64,000 nt of DNA from Agrococcus baldri (lineage in GTDB: Bacteria; Actinomycetota; Actinomycetes; Actinomycetales; Microbacteriaceae), in the NCBI GenBank assembly GCA_900114805.1, contig FOZN01000002.1, positions 62,001 to 126,000 on the forward strand. Reading direction: 5' to 3'. Made by a program: the position numbers and the translations under genes. Positions 35,762 to 44,706 of this stretch are shown in pieces. The notes beneath the pieces are model-generated. The model worked only from the letters and a program-made list of their open reading frames with translations. It did not search any database and had not been told where the DNA came from. Numbering within the stretch: the first letter of the stretch is position 1; the number at the start of each line of letters is the position of its first letter.

Positions 35762-37216
35762 ATGAACCTGACGCGCGCCTTCGGCATCGGCCTGCGATGG
35801 TGGCCCGCGCCCGTCGCCCTCATCGCGCTCGTGTCGATGGCGATGAGCGCGCAGATCCAGGGGCCAGGAGCGCTCGTCGCCGTGATGCTCGTGCTGGCCG
35901 GGTTCGCCATCTGCATGCGCTGGGTCTGGGCTGCCTACGCGCTCGGCCTGCTCGGCGCGCTCTGGGCCGCGCCGACCGAGCCGAACAACGCCTGGTTCAT
36001 CATCGCCATCGGGCTCGTCACGGCCGCGCTGGCCTCGTGGCACATCGAGCCGCTGCGACTGCGGCTGCTCTCCGGTCTGCCGATCGCCGTCGTCGCGGGC
36101 ATCGCGATCACCTGGCAGCTCAGCACGCAGTCGATGTGGTGGGGTCTGGGCGGTGCCATCGTGCCATCAGTGGACGAGGTGCTGCTCGGGTGGCTGCCGG
36201 CGATGCTCGGCTGGGCAGCGGTCATAGGCGCGCGCGGGCTGCGCGACGCCCTGCGCGCCGAGAGCGCGAAGAAGCAGGCGGTCGCCCGCACCACGGTGGT
36301 CGAGTCCGAGCTGCGCGACGAGCGGCTGCGCGCCGATCTGACCCACGACTTCCACGACGTGATGGCGCACTCGCTCGCCGTGCTCGCCGCCCAGGCCGAG
36401 GGACTGCGCCTGAGCCACCAGCAGCATCCGGAGCGCATCGACCCGGTGCTCACGACCATCAGCGACACGGCGCGGCTCGCGCTGGTCGAGGTGCGGCAGC
36501 TGCTCGAGCGGGTCGATGACGACGCGCGCCGCCCGCAGCCCACCAGCGCCGACATCCCCGGAGTGGTCGCCCAGCTGCGCTCTGCCGGCCCGCGCGTCGC
36601 GCTGCACGACATCGGCGCCCACGGCCACCTGTCGCGGCTGGCCGACATCGCCGCGTACCGCATCGTGCAGGAGAGCCTCACGAACGCCCTCCGCCACGGC
36701 GGTGCCGACATCGACATCGTCGTTGCACTCACCTGGACCGGCCCGGGGCTCTCGATCGCGATCGCCTCCCCCATCCTCGACCGCATCGTGCTGAAGCCCG
36801 CCGGCCGCGGCATCGCCGGGATGCACGAGCGCGCCCGGCTCGCGGGCGGCACGGTGGAGATCGATGCCGATGGCGACAGCTTCGTCGTGAGCGCCTACCT
36901 GCCCTATGAGCCGATCAGCCACGAGCCGACCCCGCCGCTCACCGAGGAGCAGCTGTTCACCCTGCCGGTGCCCAAGCAGCAGCGGCCCGAAGACGTCGTG
37001 GCGCCGTGGATCGTCGAGGCGACCCGGCTGCACCAGCAGCGCCACCCGGAGCAGAGCGGCGCGCAGCAGCCCGGCGCACAGCCCGCCACGCCGTATCCGA
37101 CCACCCCGTACCCCACGCACGACTGGTCGCAGGCGACCACGGTCGATCTGACCGACGCCCGCCTGCCCGATGGGCGCATCCGCAACCCCATGTCGCCCGA
37201 CGAGACGCTCCGGTGA
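35762..37216 (+). CDS. Two-component sensor histidine kinase, NarL-partner type (HisKA_3)
   Basis: 484 residues. Four or five membrane helices occupy residues 15-150, then a coiled linker. The dimerisation domain has 'LRADLTHDFHDVMAHSLAVL' with the phosphoacceptor His near residue 197 and 'ARLALVEVRQLLERV'. The ATPase domain shows 'YRIVQESLTNALRHGGADI' and 'AGRGIAGMHERARLAGG'. A Pro/Gln/Thr-rich C-terminal tail of about 100 residues has no recognisable domain and is unusual for this class. Its stop overlaps the response regulator start. Confidence 0.9.
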   Translation: MNLTRAFGIGLRWWPAPVALIALVSMAMSAQIQGPGALVAVMLVLAGFAICMRWVWAAYALGLLGALWAAPTEPNNAWFIIAIGLVTAALASWHIEPLRLRLLSGLPIAVVAGIAITWQLSTQSMWWGLGGAIVPSVDEVLLGWLPAMLGWAAVIGARGLRDALRAESAKKQAVARTTVVESELRDERLRADLTHDFHDVMAHSLAVLAAQAEGLRLSHQQHPERIDPVLTTISDTARLALVEVRQLLERVDDDARRPQPTSADIPGVVAQLRSAGPRVALHDIGAHGHLSRLADIAAYRIVQESLTNALRHGGADIDIVVALTWTGPGLSIAIASPILDRIVLKPAGRGIAGMHERARLAGGTVEIDADGDSFVVSAYLPYEPISHEPTPPLTEEQLFTLPVPKQQRPEDVVAPWIVEATRLHQQRHPEQSGAQQPGAQPATPYPTTPYPTHDWSQATTVDLTDARLPDGRIRNPMSPDETLR

Positions 37217-37878
37217 GCCAGACCGCGCCGATCCGGCTGCTGCTGGTCGACGACCAGGAGCTCTTCCTGCAGGGGCTGTCGATGATCCTCGAGAGCCAGG
37301 ACGGGCTCGAGGTCGTCGGCACGGCGCTCGACGGCGAGCAGGCGGTCGCGCGCACGCGGGAGCTGCGGCCCGACGTGGTGCTGATGGACATCCGCATGCC
37401 GGTGCTCGATGGCGTCAGCGCCACCGCCGCCATCCGCCGTGAGGCGCCCGAGCCGCCGCCGCACGTGATCGTGCTCACCACGATCCGGCAGGACAAGGCG
37501 GTCGTGGATGCGCTGCGCGCGGGAGCGAGCGGCTTCCTGCTCAAGGACGCCCGGTCGGAGTTCCTCGTGCAGTCGATCCGCGCGGTCGTCGACGGCCAGC
37601 AGGTGATCGCGCCCGCCGAGACCTTCGACCTGCTGCGGGCGTTCGCGCCCGTGCGGCCCGCGCCCGACACGGCGATCCTCGCAGAGCTCACCGAGCGGGA
37701 GCGCGAGCTGTTCGCGCTCGCCGCCCGCGGACTCTCGAACGCGGAGATCGCGAAGCGGCTGTGGGTGGCCGAGACGACTGTGAAGACGCACATGCGCGCG
37801 ATCCTCACGAAGCTCGGCGTCGCGAGCCGCGTGCAGCTCATCGCGCTCGCCTACGAGCATCGCCTCATCGAGGCGTGA
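37213..37878 (+). CDS. Two-component response regulator, NarL/LuxR family
   Basis: 221 residues from the GTG at 37213, overlapping the kinase stop (GTGA). Receiver: 'IRLLLVDDQELFLQGLSMIL', phospho-Asp in 'PDVVLMDIRMPVLDG' near residue 57, 'VIVLTTIRQDKAVVDAL', 'AGASGFLLKDA'. C-terminal LuxR helix-turn-helix: 'LTERERELFALAARGLSNAE', 'IAKRLWVAETTVKTHMRAIL'. Targets unknown. The end overlaps the convergent membrane-protein gene by 14 bases. Confidence 0.94.
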   Translation: MSQTAPIRLLLVDDQELFLQGLSMILESQDGLEVVGTALDGEQAVARTRELRPDVVLMDIRMPVLDGVSATAAIRREAPEPPPHVIVLTTIRQDKAVVDALRAGASGFLLKDARSEFLVQSIRAVVDGQQVIAPAETFDLLRAFAPVRPAPDTAILAELTERERELFALAARGLSNAEIAKRLWVAETTVKTHMRAILTKLGVASRVQLIALAYEHRLIEA

Positions 37879-38479
37879 CCACCGCGCGGTCGTAGGCGAG
37901 GGGCGCTGCAACGCCGGCGAGCACGAGGAGGCTCGTGCCGAGCAGGCCGACGAGGGCGCCGCGCAGCGGCTGGGCGAGTGCGCGGGTGGTCGCGCCGCCC
38001 ACCATGCCGCCGACGATGGCGAGCGCGGCGACCACAGCAGCGCCCTGCCGCACGCGCGGTCGGTCGTGCGCGAACGCGGGCCTCAGCACCGCCCCCGACA
38101 CAGCCATCGCCGTGAGCGGCATGAGCGCGCCGCTCCCGATGCCGGAGTGCAGCAACTTCGGCATCGCGCCCGGTAGCAGCAGCGGCGCGGCGAACGCGAT
38201 CGGGCTCCACCGCACCGCCATGGGCACCAGCTCGCGATGAGAGCGGCGGCTCGCGCCCAGGCCGTGCGCGGCGCCGACGATCGCGCCCGGCAGCAGCACG
38301 AACGGTCCGGTGCGCCACGTCACCGTCGACTCGCTCCCCGCCAGCAGCGCCATCCAGACCCGGAGCGCCCCGATCCACGCCAGCCCCGCGGCTGCACCGA
38401 GCGCGGCACCGCGCAGGTCGTCGCGCGCGACGGTCGCGCGCAGCGCTCCGCCCCGACCTCGGTCTCCCGATGCGCCCAT
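37865..38479 (-). CDS. Hypothetical integral membrane protein
   Basis: 204 residues from ATG 38479, which has a GGGAGG site just upstream; an ATG at 38506 lacks one. Several hydrophobic stretches ('LRGAALGAAAGLAWIGALRV', 'TGPFVLLPGAIVGAAHGLG', 'AAVVAALAIVGGMVGGATTR', 'GALVGLLGTSLLVLAGVAAP') suggest about five or six membrane helices with very Ala/Gly-rich composition. I do not recognise the family. It converges on and overlaps the response regulator gene. Confidence 0.6.
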   Translation of the reverse strand: MGASGDRGRGGALRATVARDDLRGAALGAAAGLAWIGALRVWMALLAGSESTVTWRTGPFVLLPGAIVGAAHGLGASRRSHRELVPMAVRWSPIAFAAPLLLPGAMPKLLHSGIGSGALMPLTAMAVSGAVLRPAFAHDRPRVRQGAAVVAALAIVGGMVGGATTRALAQPLRGALVGLLGTSLLVLAGVAAPLAYDRAVVTPR

Positions 38480-38555
38480 GCCGCCTCCCGCATCCGGTGG
38501 CACCATACGCCCGGCGCGCGCGGCGCGACAGTGCCCATCCGCGGCCGCGGAACGA

Positions 38556-38583
38556 CGAAGGCCCCGCCGGAGCGGGGCCTTCG
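38556..38583. terminator. Terminator downstream of rplA
   Basis: A perfect 11-bp stem cgaaggccccg / cggggccttcg with a six-base loop, 15 bases past the rplA stop on the minus strand. It closes the secE-nusG-rplK-rplA region. Confidence 0.85.
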
Positions 38584-38597
38584 TGTGAGACGGGGTC

Positions 38598-39290
38598 TCA
38601 GCCGATGCTGGTGACGTCCACCGGCACGCCGGGGCCGAAGGTCGTGGAGACCGTGGCCTTCGTGACGTAGCGGCCCTTCGACGACGACGGCTTGAGGCGG
38701 ACGATCTCGTCGAGCGCTGCCTGGATGTTGTCGGTGAGCTGCTCGGCCGAGAACGAGGCCTTGCCGATGATGAAGTGCACGTTCGAGTGCTTGTCGACGC
38801 GGAACTCGATGCGGCCGCCCTTGATGTCGGTGACGGCCTGCGCGACGTTCGGGGTGACGGTGCCGGTCTTCGGGTTCGGCATCAGGCCGCGCGGGCCGAG
38901 CACCTTGCCGAGACGACCGACCTTGCCCATGAGCTCGGGGCTCGCGACGGCTGCGTCGAAGTTGGTCCAGCCGCCGGCGACCTTCTCGATGAGCTCGTCG
39001 GAGCCCACTTCGTCGGCGCCAGCAGCGATGGCGGCCTCGGCTGCGGGGCCCTGCGCGAAGACGATGACGCGAGCGGTCTTGCCGGTGCCGTGAGGAAGAG
39101 AAACGGTACCGCGGACCATCTGGTCTGCCTTGCGCGGGTCGACGCCGAGCTTCAGCGCCACCTCGACGGTCGAGTCGGTGTTCTTCGAGCCGGTCTCGCG
39201 AGCGACTGCGACGGCCTCTGCGGCCGTGTACGAGGCGTCAGCGTCGATCTTCGCCGCTGCGGCCCTGTAGGCCTTGGACTTCTGTGCCAT
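38598..39290 (-). CDS. rplA: 50S ribosomal protein L1
   Basis: 230 residues. '[20 protein letters not shown]' at the C-terminus and '[20 protein letters not shown]' near residue 123, the L1 signature, are intact. It binds 23S rRNA at the L1 stalk and in many bacteria represses its own operon through the mRNA. Order after rplK is standard. Confidence 0.98.
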   Translation of the reverse strand: MAQKSKAYRAAAAKIDADASYTAAEAVAVARETGSKNTDSTVEVALKLGVDPRKADQMVRGTVSLPHGTGKTARVIVFAQGPAAEAAIAAGADEVGSDELIEKVAGGWTNFDAAVASPELMGKVGRLGKVLGPRGLMPNPKTGTVTPNVAQAVTDIKGGRIEFRVDKHSNVHFIIGKASFSAEQLTDNIQAALDEIVRLKPSSSKGRYVTKATVSTTFGPGVPVDVTSIG

Positions 39291-39385
39291 GTGGATCTCC
39301 TAGTTCAGAGTTCGTGGTGCGCGCCTGGCCGGCGCTGCCACTGGTGAGCCGTGCGGCTCGGGTCTGCGCGAGCGCAGCGTCGAGG

Positions 39386-39817
39386 TCAGGCCTCGACGGT
39401 GATGCCCATGGAGCGGGCGGTGCCGGCGACGATCTTCTTCGCGCCCTCGAGGTCGTTCGCGTTGAGGTCGGGCATCTTCTGCTGCGCGATCTCCTCGACC
39501 TGCGCCTGCGTCAGCTTGCCGACCTTCGTCGTGTGCGGGACGCCGGAGCCCTTCTTGACGCCAGCTGCCTTCTTGATGAGCTCAGCTGCCGGCGGGGTCT
39601 TGAGCACGAAGTCGAACGAGCGGTCCTCGTAGACGGTGATCTCGACCGGGATGACGTTGCCACGCTGCGACTCGGTCGCCGCGTTGTACGCCTTGCAGAA
39701 CTCCATGATGTTGACGCCGTGCTGACCGAGCGCCGGACCGACCGGCGGTGCGGGGTTGGCGGCGCCGGCCTGGATCTGCAGCTTGATCAGACCCGTGACC
39801 TTCTTCTTGGGTGCCAT
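39386..39817 (-). CDS. rplK: 50S ribosomal protein L11
   Basis: 143 residues. '[20 protein letters not shown]' with the conserved proline-rich turn, '[19 protein letters not shown]', and the C-terminal 'RNA-binding' signature '[20 protein letters not shown]'. It forms the GTPase-associated centre and is needed for stringent-factor activation. A 95-base gap separates it from rplA. Confidence 0.98.
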   Translation of the reverse strand: MAPKKKVTGLIKLQIQAGAANPAPPVGPALGQHGVNIMEFCKAYNAATESQRGNVIPVEITVYEDRSFDFVLKTPPAAELIKKAAGVKKGSGVPHTTKVGKLTQAQVEEIAQQKMPDLNANDLEGAKKIVAGTARSMGITVEA

Positions 39818-39878
39818 GTCTCTTCCTTCTTGGTGGTTCGCGGTCGTGGGCTCGCGTGTGAAGCCCGGGACCGCATCC

Positions 39879-39896
39879 AGTCCCCTCTGGGGGACT
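39879..39896 (-). promoter_or_regulatory. Small hairpin at the nusG stop
   Basis: On the minus strand agtcccc and ggggact form a 7-bp stem with a four-base loop, beginning in the nusG stop codon and placed about 60 bases before the rplK start. No T-run follows, so it is not an obvious terminator; it may protect or process the mRNA between nusG and rplK. Confidence 0.35.
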
Positions 39897-40587
39897 AGAG
39901 CTTGCTGACCTGACCGAAGCCGAGCTCGACAGGAGTCTCGCGCTCGAACAGGCTGACGAGCACGGTGAGCTTGCGGCTCGCCGGCTGGATCTCGGAGATC
40001 GTGCCCGGGAAGCCCGCGAACGAGCCCTCGGTGATCGTGATGGTCTCGCCGACCTCGAAGTCGACCTCGACCGCGAGCTGCGTGGGCTTCGCGTCGGGCG
40101 TGGCCTTCTGCTGCTCGGCGAGCTCCTCGTCGGCGAGCGGCTTCAGCATCGTGAACGCCTCGTCGAAGCGCAGCGGCGCCGGGTTGTGGGCATTGCCGAC
40201 GAAGCCGGTGACGCCGGGCGTGTGGCGGACGATCGACCAGGTGTCCTCGTCGAGGTCCATGCGCACCAGCACGTAGCCGGGGACGCGCACGCGGTTGACG
40301 CGCTTGGCCTGGCCGTTCTTCGTCTCGAGCACGTCCTCGGTGGGCACCTGGATCTCGTAGATGCCGTCGACCTGCATGTTCTCGGCGCGCGAGGCGATGT
40401 TGGCCTTGACCTTCTTCTCGTAGCCCGCGTACGAGTGGATGACGTACCAGCGGCCGGGCTTCATGCGCATCTCGCGCTTGAAGTCCTCGTACAGGTCGGT
40501 CTCCGGCTCGGCCGGCTTCTCGTCATCGGGGACGAGGTCGTCGAGCGCCTTGTTCAGCTCGATGTCGAGGTCGTTGACGTCAGACAC
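39895..40587 (-). CDS. nusG: Transcription termination/antitermination protein NusG
   Basis: 230 residues. An acidic N-terminal extension of about 45 residues, common in actinobacteria, precedes the NGN domain ('[20 protein letters not shown]', '[20 protein letters not shown]', 'TPGVTGFVG'). The C-terminal KOW domain is '[20 protein letters not shown]'. It couples RNA polymerase to Rho and the ribosome. Downstream of secE in the usual order. Confidence 0.98.
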   Translation of the reverse strand: MSDVNDLDIELNKALDDLVPDDEKPAEPETDLYEDFKREMRMKPGRWYVIHSYAGYEKKVKANIASRAENMQVDGIYEIQVPTEDVLETKNGQAKRVNRVRVPGYVLVRMDLDEDTWSIVRHTPGVTGFVGNAHNPAPLRFDEAFTMLKPLADEELAEQQKATPDAKPTQLAVEVDFEVGETITITEGSFAGFPGTISEIQPASRKLTVLVSLFERETPVELGFGQVSKL

Positions 40588-40618
40588 GTAGTACTTCTCC
40601 TTCAGTCTCGGATCGGGC

Positions 40619-40885
40619 TCAGACGAGGCCGAACAGCGGCAGATCGCCGAACATCCAGCCGACGAAGGAGCCGAACACCAGGTCGAGACCTGACACGAAG
40701 AGCATCATGAACACGACGAACACGAGCACGACGAGCGTGTAGCGGATCAGCTCTTTGCGCGTCGGTGTGACGACCTTGCGCAGCTCGACCAGCACTTCCT
40801 TGAGGAATGCGACCAGGCGCACGAACGGGTTGCGAGAGGCTCCCTCGCGTGAGCGGGGTGCCTCCTCGATCGCGTTCTCAGCCAC
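40619..40885 (-). CDS. secE: Preprotein translocase subunit SecE
   Basis: 88 residues. Hydrophilic N-terminus, the amphipathic helix '[20 protein letters not shown]' with the conserved K/R-x-V-x-x-P-T pattern ('[13 protein letters not shown]'), then one membrane helix '[20 protein letters not shown]'. Single-spanning SecE of the actinobacterial type, stabilising SecY. Confidence 0.96.
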   Translation of the reverse strand: MAENAIEEAPRSREGASRNPFVRLVAFLKEVLVELRKVVTPTRKELIRYTLVVLVFVVFMMLFVSGLDLVFGSFVGWMFGDLPLFGLV

Positions 40886-40953
40886 AGTGACCCTTCGTCT
40901 GTTCGGCCCGGCGAGTGCCGGAGCCCGTCAGGCACCGTGACCGATGCCTCGAG

Positions 40954-41026
40954 CAGGGCGGACAGGACTCGAACCTGCAACCTGCGGTTTTGGAGACCGC
41001 TGCGCTACCAATTGCGCCACCGCCCT
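40954..41026 (-). tRNA. tRNA-Trp (anticodon CCA)
   Basis: Cloverleaf of 73 bases on the minus strand: acceptor arm AGGGCGG with CCGCCCT, discriminator G, D arm GCGCAATTGGTAGCGC, anticodon loop with CCA, T arm with GGTTCGAGTCC. No CCA tail is encoded. It precedes secE, the conserved actinobacterial order. Confidence 0.97.
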
Positions 41027-41101
41027 GGGCTGGTGGAGACCCATGCGCTCGTGAGCCCGAGGGCACGCGACAGCATGGCAGTCGTCAACCACCAAGGGAA
41101 C

Positions 41102-41131
41102 AGCATACTTCGCCGCCCGGCCCCCTGTCCA
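41102..41131 (-). promoter_or_regulatory. Probable promoter of tRNA-Trp (and perhaps secE-nusG)
   Basis: Minus strand: -35 TGGACA at 41126-41131, 18-base spacer, -10 TATGCT at 41102-41107, about 75 bases before the mature tRNA. It is the best sigma-70-like site in the gap between rraA and the tRNA. Confidence 0.45.
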
Positions 41132-41171
41132 CTTCACGGCCTGTCGCGCATCCGCGAGTACGGTTGGCCGC

Positions 41172-41651
41172 ATGACGAGCACAGCCGATCTCTACGACGA
41201 CCGGGGCGACGAGCTGCAGGCGCTCGAGACGCAGCTGCTCGACCTGGGCGGGCGCACCCGGTTCTCCGGGCCCGTGCGCACCATCCGATGCCGGAACGAC
41301 AACGCGCTCGTGAAGGCGACGCTCGCCTCCCCCGGCGACGGCGCCGTGCTGGTGGTCGACGGCGGCGGCTCGATGGCCACGGCGCTGATGGGAGACATGA
41401 TCGCCGGCTCGGCGCTCGAGCACGGCTGGGCGGGCGTGATCATCCACGGTCCGGTGCGCGACCGCACGGCGCTCGCGCAGCTCGACCTGGGCGTGAAGGC
41501 GCTCGGATCGATCCCCCGCAAGAGCGGCAAGTCGGGCACGGGAGAGGCGGATGCGGTGGTCGAGTTCGGCGGCGTCGCCTTCCGTCCCGGCGCCATGCTC
41601 TGGGCCGACGAGGACGGCGTGCTGGTCGAGCGCGGTGGAGCTCTGGAGTGA
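41172..41651 (+). CDS. rraA: RraA family protein (RNase E activity regulator A / HMG aldolase fold)
   Basis: 159 residues, usual length. 'STADLYDDRGDELQALETQL' at the N-terminus, 'GPVRTIRCRNDNALVKATLA', 'DGAVLVVDGGGSMATALMGD' and 'WAGVIIHGPVRDRTALAQLD' near residue 95 match RraA. The family includes RNase E inhibitors and divalent-metal-dependent 4-hydroxy-4-methyl-2-oxoglutarate/oxaloacetate lyases; the G-D-x(19-20)-R-D arrangement for the lyase is visible ('GDMIAGS' and 'VRDRT'), so lyase activity is possible. The stop codon lies inside a hairpin of the 59-bp repeat. Confidence 0.9.
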   Translation: MTSTADLYDDRGDELQALETQLLDLGGRTRFSGPVRTIRCRNDNALVKATLASPGDGAVLVVDGGGSMATALMGDMIAGSALEHGWAGVIIHGPVRDRTALAQLDLGVKALGSIPRKSGKSGTGEADAVVEFGGVAFRPGAMLWADEDGVLVERGGALE

Positions 41652-41707
41652 CGGCCCTTTCGGGCCGTCACCGCGACCCCGGCGCCGTCGCCCGTCTCGG
41701 GCGTCGG
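41649..41707. repeat. 59-bp double-hairpin element, copy B
   Basis: Hairpin one: tgacggccc / gggccgtca around TTTC, beginning at the T of the rraA stop codon. Hairpin two: ccgtcgccc / gggcgtcgg around five bases, with one T-T mismatch. Same length and layout as copy A at 23426-23484, 51 of 59 bases shared. Here the first stem probably ends the rraA transcript. Confidence 0.7.
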
Positions 41708-41759
41708 TCCGACTGACGTCCCCTGTCCCGAGCATTCGGGCCACCGTAGTGTTGGTGCC

Positions 41760-42953
41760 GTGAACCGCATCTCTGCGCGCATCGCCGCGATCAACGAATC
41801 CGCCACCCTCAAAGTCGACGCGAAGGCCAAGGCGCTGAAGGCCGACGGCCGCGACGTGATCTCCTACGCCGCGGGCGAGCCGAACTTCGCCACGCCGCCG
41901 AACATCGTGGAGGCCGCCCAGCGGGCGCTCGCCGACCCGAAGAACTACCGCTACACGCCCGCCGCCGGCCTGCCCGAGCTGCGCGAGGCGGTCGCCGCGA
42001 AGACGCTGCGCGATTCGGGGCTGCAGGTCGAGGCGAGCCAGGTGCTGGTCACCAACGGCGGCAAGCAGTCGGTCTACCAGGCGTTCCAGACCATCCTCGA
42101 CCCGGGCGACGAGGTGCTCGTGCCGACGCCCTACTGGACCACCTATCCGGAGGCCATCGGGCTGACCGGCGCGAAGCAGGTCGACGTCTTCGCCGGCGCC
42201 GACCAGGGCTACCTGGTCACCGTCGACCAGCTCGAGGCGGCCCGCACCGATCGCACCAAGGTGCTGCTGATGGTGAGCCCCTCGAACCCGACCGGCGCCG
42301 TCTACCCGGCCGAGCGCATCCGCGAGATCGCCGAGTGGGCCGAGAGACACGGCCTGTGGATCATCGCCGACGAGATCTACCAGAACCTCGTCTACGACGG
42401 CGAGCGGGCCGTCTCGGTGGTGGAGGCGCACCCGGCGATCGCCGACCGCACCATCCTCGTCAACGGCGTCGCGAAGACCTACGCGATGACCGGCTGGCGG
42501 GTGGGCTGGATGGTCGGCCCGGCCGACGTCATCAAGGCCGCCGCCAACCTGCAGTCGCACCTGACCAGCAACGTCAACAACGTCGCGCAGCTCGGCGCGG
42601 TCGAGGCGCTGAACGGTCCGCAGGACGCGGTCGCCGAGATGCTGGCGGCGTTCGATGTGCGCCGGAAGACCATCGTGACCGAGCTGTCGAAGATCCCCGG
42701 CTTCTCGGTGCCCACTCCCAAGGGTGCCTTCTACGTCTACGCGGATGTGTCGGGACTGCTGGGCAAGGAGTTCGGCGGGGTGACGCCCACCTCGAGCCTC
42801 GAGCTCGCCGACCTCATGCTCGAGCAGGCCGAGGTCGCGGCGGTGCCCGGCGAGGCCTTCGGGCCGTCGGGCTACCTGCGCTTCTCGTACGCGCTCGCCG
42901 ACGACGCGCTGCTCGAGGGCGCGCAGCGGCTGCAGCGGCTCTTCGGCGCCTGA
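41760..42953 (+). CDS. aspC: Class I/II pyridoxal-phosphate aminotransferase (aspartate aminotransferase type)
   Basis: 397 residues from GTG 41760. '[20 protein letters not shown]' near residue 37, '[20 protein letters not shown]', '[20 protein letters not shown]', '[15 protein letters not shown]', and the PLP-lysine region '[20 protein letters not shown]' near residue 240. The pattern is that of the Thermus/Bacillus subgroup Ib aspartate aminotransferase; preference for other acceptors or prephenate cannot be excluded. Confidence 0.9.
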   Translation: MNRISARIAAINESATLKVDAKAKALKADGRDVISYAAGEPNFATPPNIVEAAQRALADPKNYRYTPAAGLPELREAVAAKTLRDSGLQVEASQVLVTNGGKQSVYQAFQTILDPGDEVLVPTPYWTTYPEAIGLTGAKQVDVFAGADQGYLVTVDQLEAARTDRTKVLLMVSPSNPTGAVYPAERIREIAEWAERHGLWIIADEIYQNLVYDGERAVSVVEAHPAIADRTILVNGVAKTYAMTGWRVGWMVGPADVIKAAANLQSHLTSNVNNVAQLGAVEALNGPQDAVAEMLAAFDVRRKTIVTELSKIPGFSVPTPKGAFYVYADVSGLLGKEFGGVTPTSSLELADLMLEQAEVAAVPGEAFGPSGYLRFSYALADDALLEGAQRLQRLFGA

Positions 42954-42974
42954 GCCGCGGCGGCGGCGCGCCGC

Positions 42975-43460
42975 TCAGACGTGCTGGGCGTGGGCGCGGT
43001 AGCGCTCGAGCAGCATCGGCCAGTCGGTGTGCTTCGCGCGACCGGCGAGGTTGCTCTCGTTCCAGCCGCCGTGCGTGAGGCGCACCCGCGTGCCGCCGTG
43101 CGGCAGGTCGTCGAAGTCGACCGTCACCACCGTCGGGTCACCCTCGTGCGAGGGGTGGAGGGTGTGCGCGAAGCGCTCGCCCGGCTCGGCCTCGAGCACC
43201 TCGCCCCATTCGCGCTGCTCGCCGTCGCGGCCGTGCTCGATGATGCGGCCGCCCGCGTGCGGCTCCACCTCGATGCGGTCCAGCCCCGTGCCGAATGCGG
43301 TCCAGCCGGGGTGCCACCACTCCTCGAGCCCGTGCACGTAGGCATCCCAGGCGCGCGTGCGGCTGACCGCGACCTCCACCTCATGCGTGATCGGCGCGGA
43401 CGCGTCGCCGGACTCGGCCAGCGCGGTGTCGTCGGCCTGCGCGGTGTCGTGCTCGTCCAT
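42975..43460 (-). CDS. SRPBCC (AHSA1/START-like) domain protein
   Basis: 161 residues from ATG 43460; the 54 bases upstream are open but have no ribosome-binding site. After a Ser/Asp/Thr-rich N-terminus, the helix-grip fold shows as 'THEVEVAVSRTRAWDAYVHG', 'EVEPHAGGRIIEHGRDGEQ', 'WGEVLEAEPGERFAHTLHPS' and 'GTRVRLTHGGWNES'. These proteins bind hydrophobic ligands or act as stress-related cochaperone-like factors. No specific ligand can be named. Confidence 0.82.
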   Translation of the reverse strand: MDEHDTAQADDTALAESGDASAPITHEVEVAVSRTRAWDAYVHGLEEWWHPGWTAFGTGLDRIEVEPHAGGRIIEHGRDGEQREWGEVLEAEPGERFAHTLHPSHEGDPTVVTVDFDDLPHGGTRVRLTHGGWNESNLAGRAKHTDWPMLLERYRAHAQHV

Positions 43461-43514
43461 GATGCTGTCCCCCAACGGTCGACTCTGCCACGGCCGTGAC
43501 GAGCGGGCAAGCAC

Positions 43515-44690
43515 TCAGCGCGAGGCGCCCATCGCCGCGAGCATCGCGAGCGCGATGCCGTGCTCGATGTCGACGGGCACCCCTTGCGGGCCGGGGACGA
43601 GCCCCTCGCCCGTTGCCGCCCGTTCCAGCGAGCGCGCCTGCAGCAGGAAGCCCAGATCCATCGACTGGATGGAGTTGCCCTTGGGATGGGGCCCGGCGAG
43701 GTTGAACATGCGGCCCTCCGCCAGCAGCACCACGTGGCGGCCGTCGCGCTCGATGCGCTCAATCGCCGGCGCGACCTGCCGGCTCGTGGCGCCCTCACGC
43801 AGCGCGTCGACGTCGATCTCCCACGGGAAGTGGCCGATGTTGGCCAGCACCGCGCCGTCGGCGAGCATCGGCAGCGCCGCCGCGGGCAGCGCATCCGGTC
43901 GCCCGGTCGCCGTCACCACGACCTCCGCCCACGGCAGCAGCTCCTCGAGCGTGCCGACGCGGTGGCCGTCGTAGGCGGCCTCGAGCGCCGTCACGGGGTC
44001 GCGCTCGACCACGCCCACCTTGCCGCCCAGCGCTGCCAGATACTGCGCGACGCCGCGGCCGCACCAGCCGTAGCCGATCACGACGAAGCGGCTGCCCGGC
44101 ACCTGCAGGTTGGTGATGCGCATGAGCGACTCGACGGCGCTCTGGCCGACGGCGTGCCGGTTCTCGCCGATCGCCTTGATGCGCGAGTCGTTGATGACGA
44201 TCACCGGGAACGGCACGGCGATGCCCTCCTCGCGCAGCCTGAAGCCGCCGGAGGTGGTCTCCTCGGTGCCACCGACGACCTCGTGCGCGAAGCCGTGCTC
44301 AACGGTGCCGAGCGCGAGGTCGGCGCCGTTGTCGAGCAGCATGTCGGGTCGCGCCTCGAGCGTGCGGCGCAGGTTGGCGCGGTGGTCGTCGAGGGTGTCG
44401 TCGCGCCGGCCGAACAGGCGGGCTCCGGATGCCTGCAGCGCGGCCACGACGTCGTCCTGCGTCGAGCCGTGGTTGCCGGTGCCGACGAGCTGCGCGCCGC
44501 CGGCGGCGAGGGTCTCGACCAGCACGGCGGTCTTGGGCTCGAGGTGCAGCGAGACGCCGATGGTGCGGCCGGCGAAGGGCTGCGTCTGGGCGAACTCGTC
44601 GCGCAGCGCCGCCAGCAGCGGCATGCGCGAGCGGATCCACTCGATGCGGGCGGCGCCCTCGGCGGCGAGCTGCTGTGCGGTGTCGGTCAT
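43515..44690 (-). CDS. S-adenosyl-L-homocysteine hydrolase family protein, archaeal/Thermotoga-type
   Basis: 391 residues, shorter than usual bacterial AhcY (about 480). 'LEPKTAVLVETLAAGGAQLV' near residue 51, 'GNHGSTQDDVVAAL', 'EETTSGGFRLREEGI' and the NAD motif 'FVVIGYGWCGRGVAQYLAAL' near residue 205 are conserved; the G-Y-G-W-C-G form is the archaeal/Thermotoga type rather than G-Y-G-D-V-G. The catalytic stretch reads 'NDSRIKAIGENRHAVGQS': the active-site Lys is kept, but the usual following Asp-Asn appears as Glu-Asn. C-terminal 'HP' and 'MDLGF' are present. It might hydrolyse S-adenosyl- or S-inosyl-homocysteine to homocysteine. It follows murB in the operon. Confidence 0.78.
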   Translation of the reverse strand: MTDTAQQLAAEGAARIEWIRSRMPLLAALRDEFAQTQPFAGRTIGVSLHLEPKTAVLVETLAAGGAQLVGTGNHGSTQDDVVAALQASGARLFGRRDDTLDDHRANLRRTLEARPDMLLDNGADLALGTVEHGFAHEVVGGTEETTSGGFRLREEGIAVPFPVIVINDSRIKAIGENRHAVGQSAVESLMRITNLQVPGSRFVVIGYGWCGRGVAQYLAALGGKVGVVERDPVTALEAAYDGHRVGTLEELLPWAEVVVTATGRPDALPAAALPMLADGAVLANIGHFPWEIDVDALREGATSRQVAPAIERIERDGRHVVLLAEGRMFNLAGPHPKGNSIQSMDLGFLLQARSLERAATGEGLVPGPQGVPVDIEHGIALAMLAAMGASR

Positions 44691-44706
44691 GCGGGTGCCC
44701 TCCTGC

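Noticed and set aside
39291-39385. L11/L1 autoregulatory site between rplK and rplA
   Set aside because: The gap contains G+C-rich partial repeats, but I could not identify an L1-binding structure by eye.
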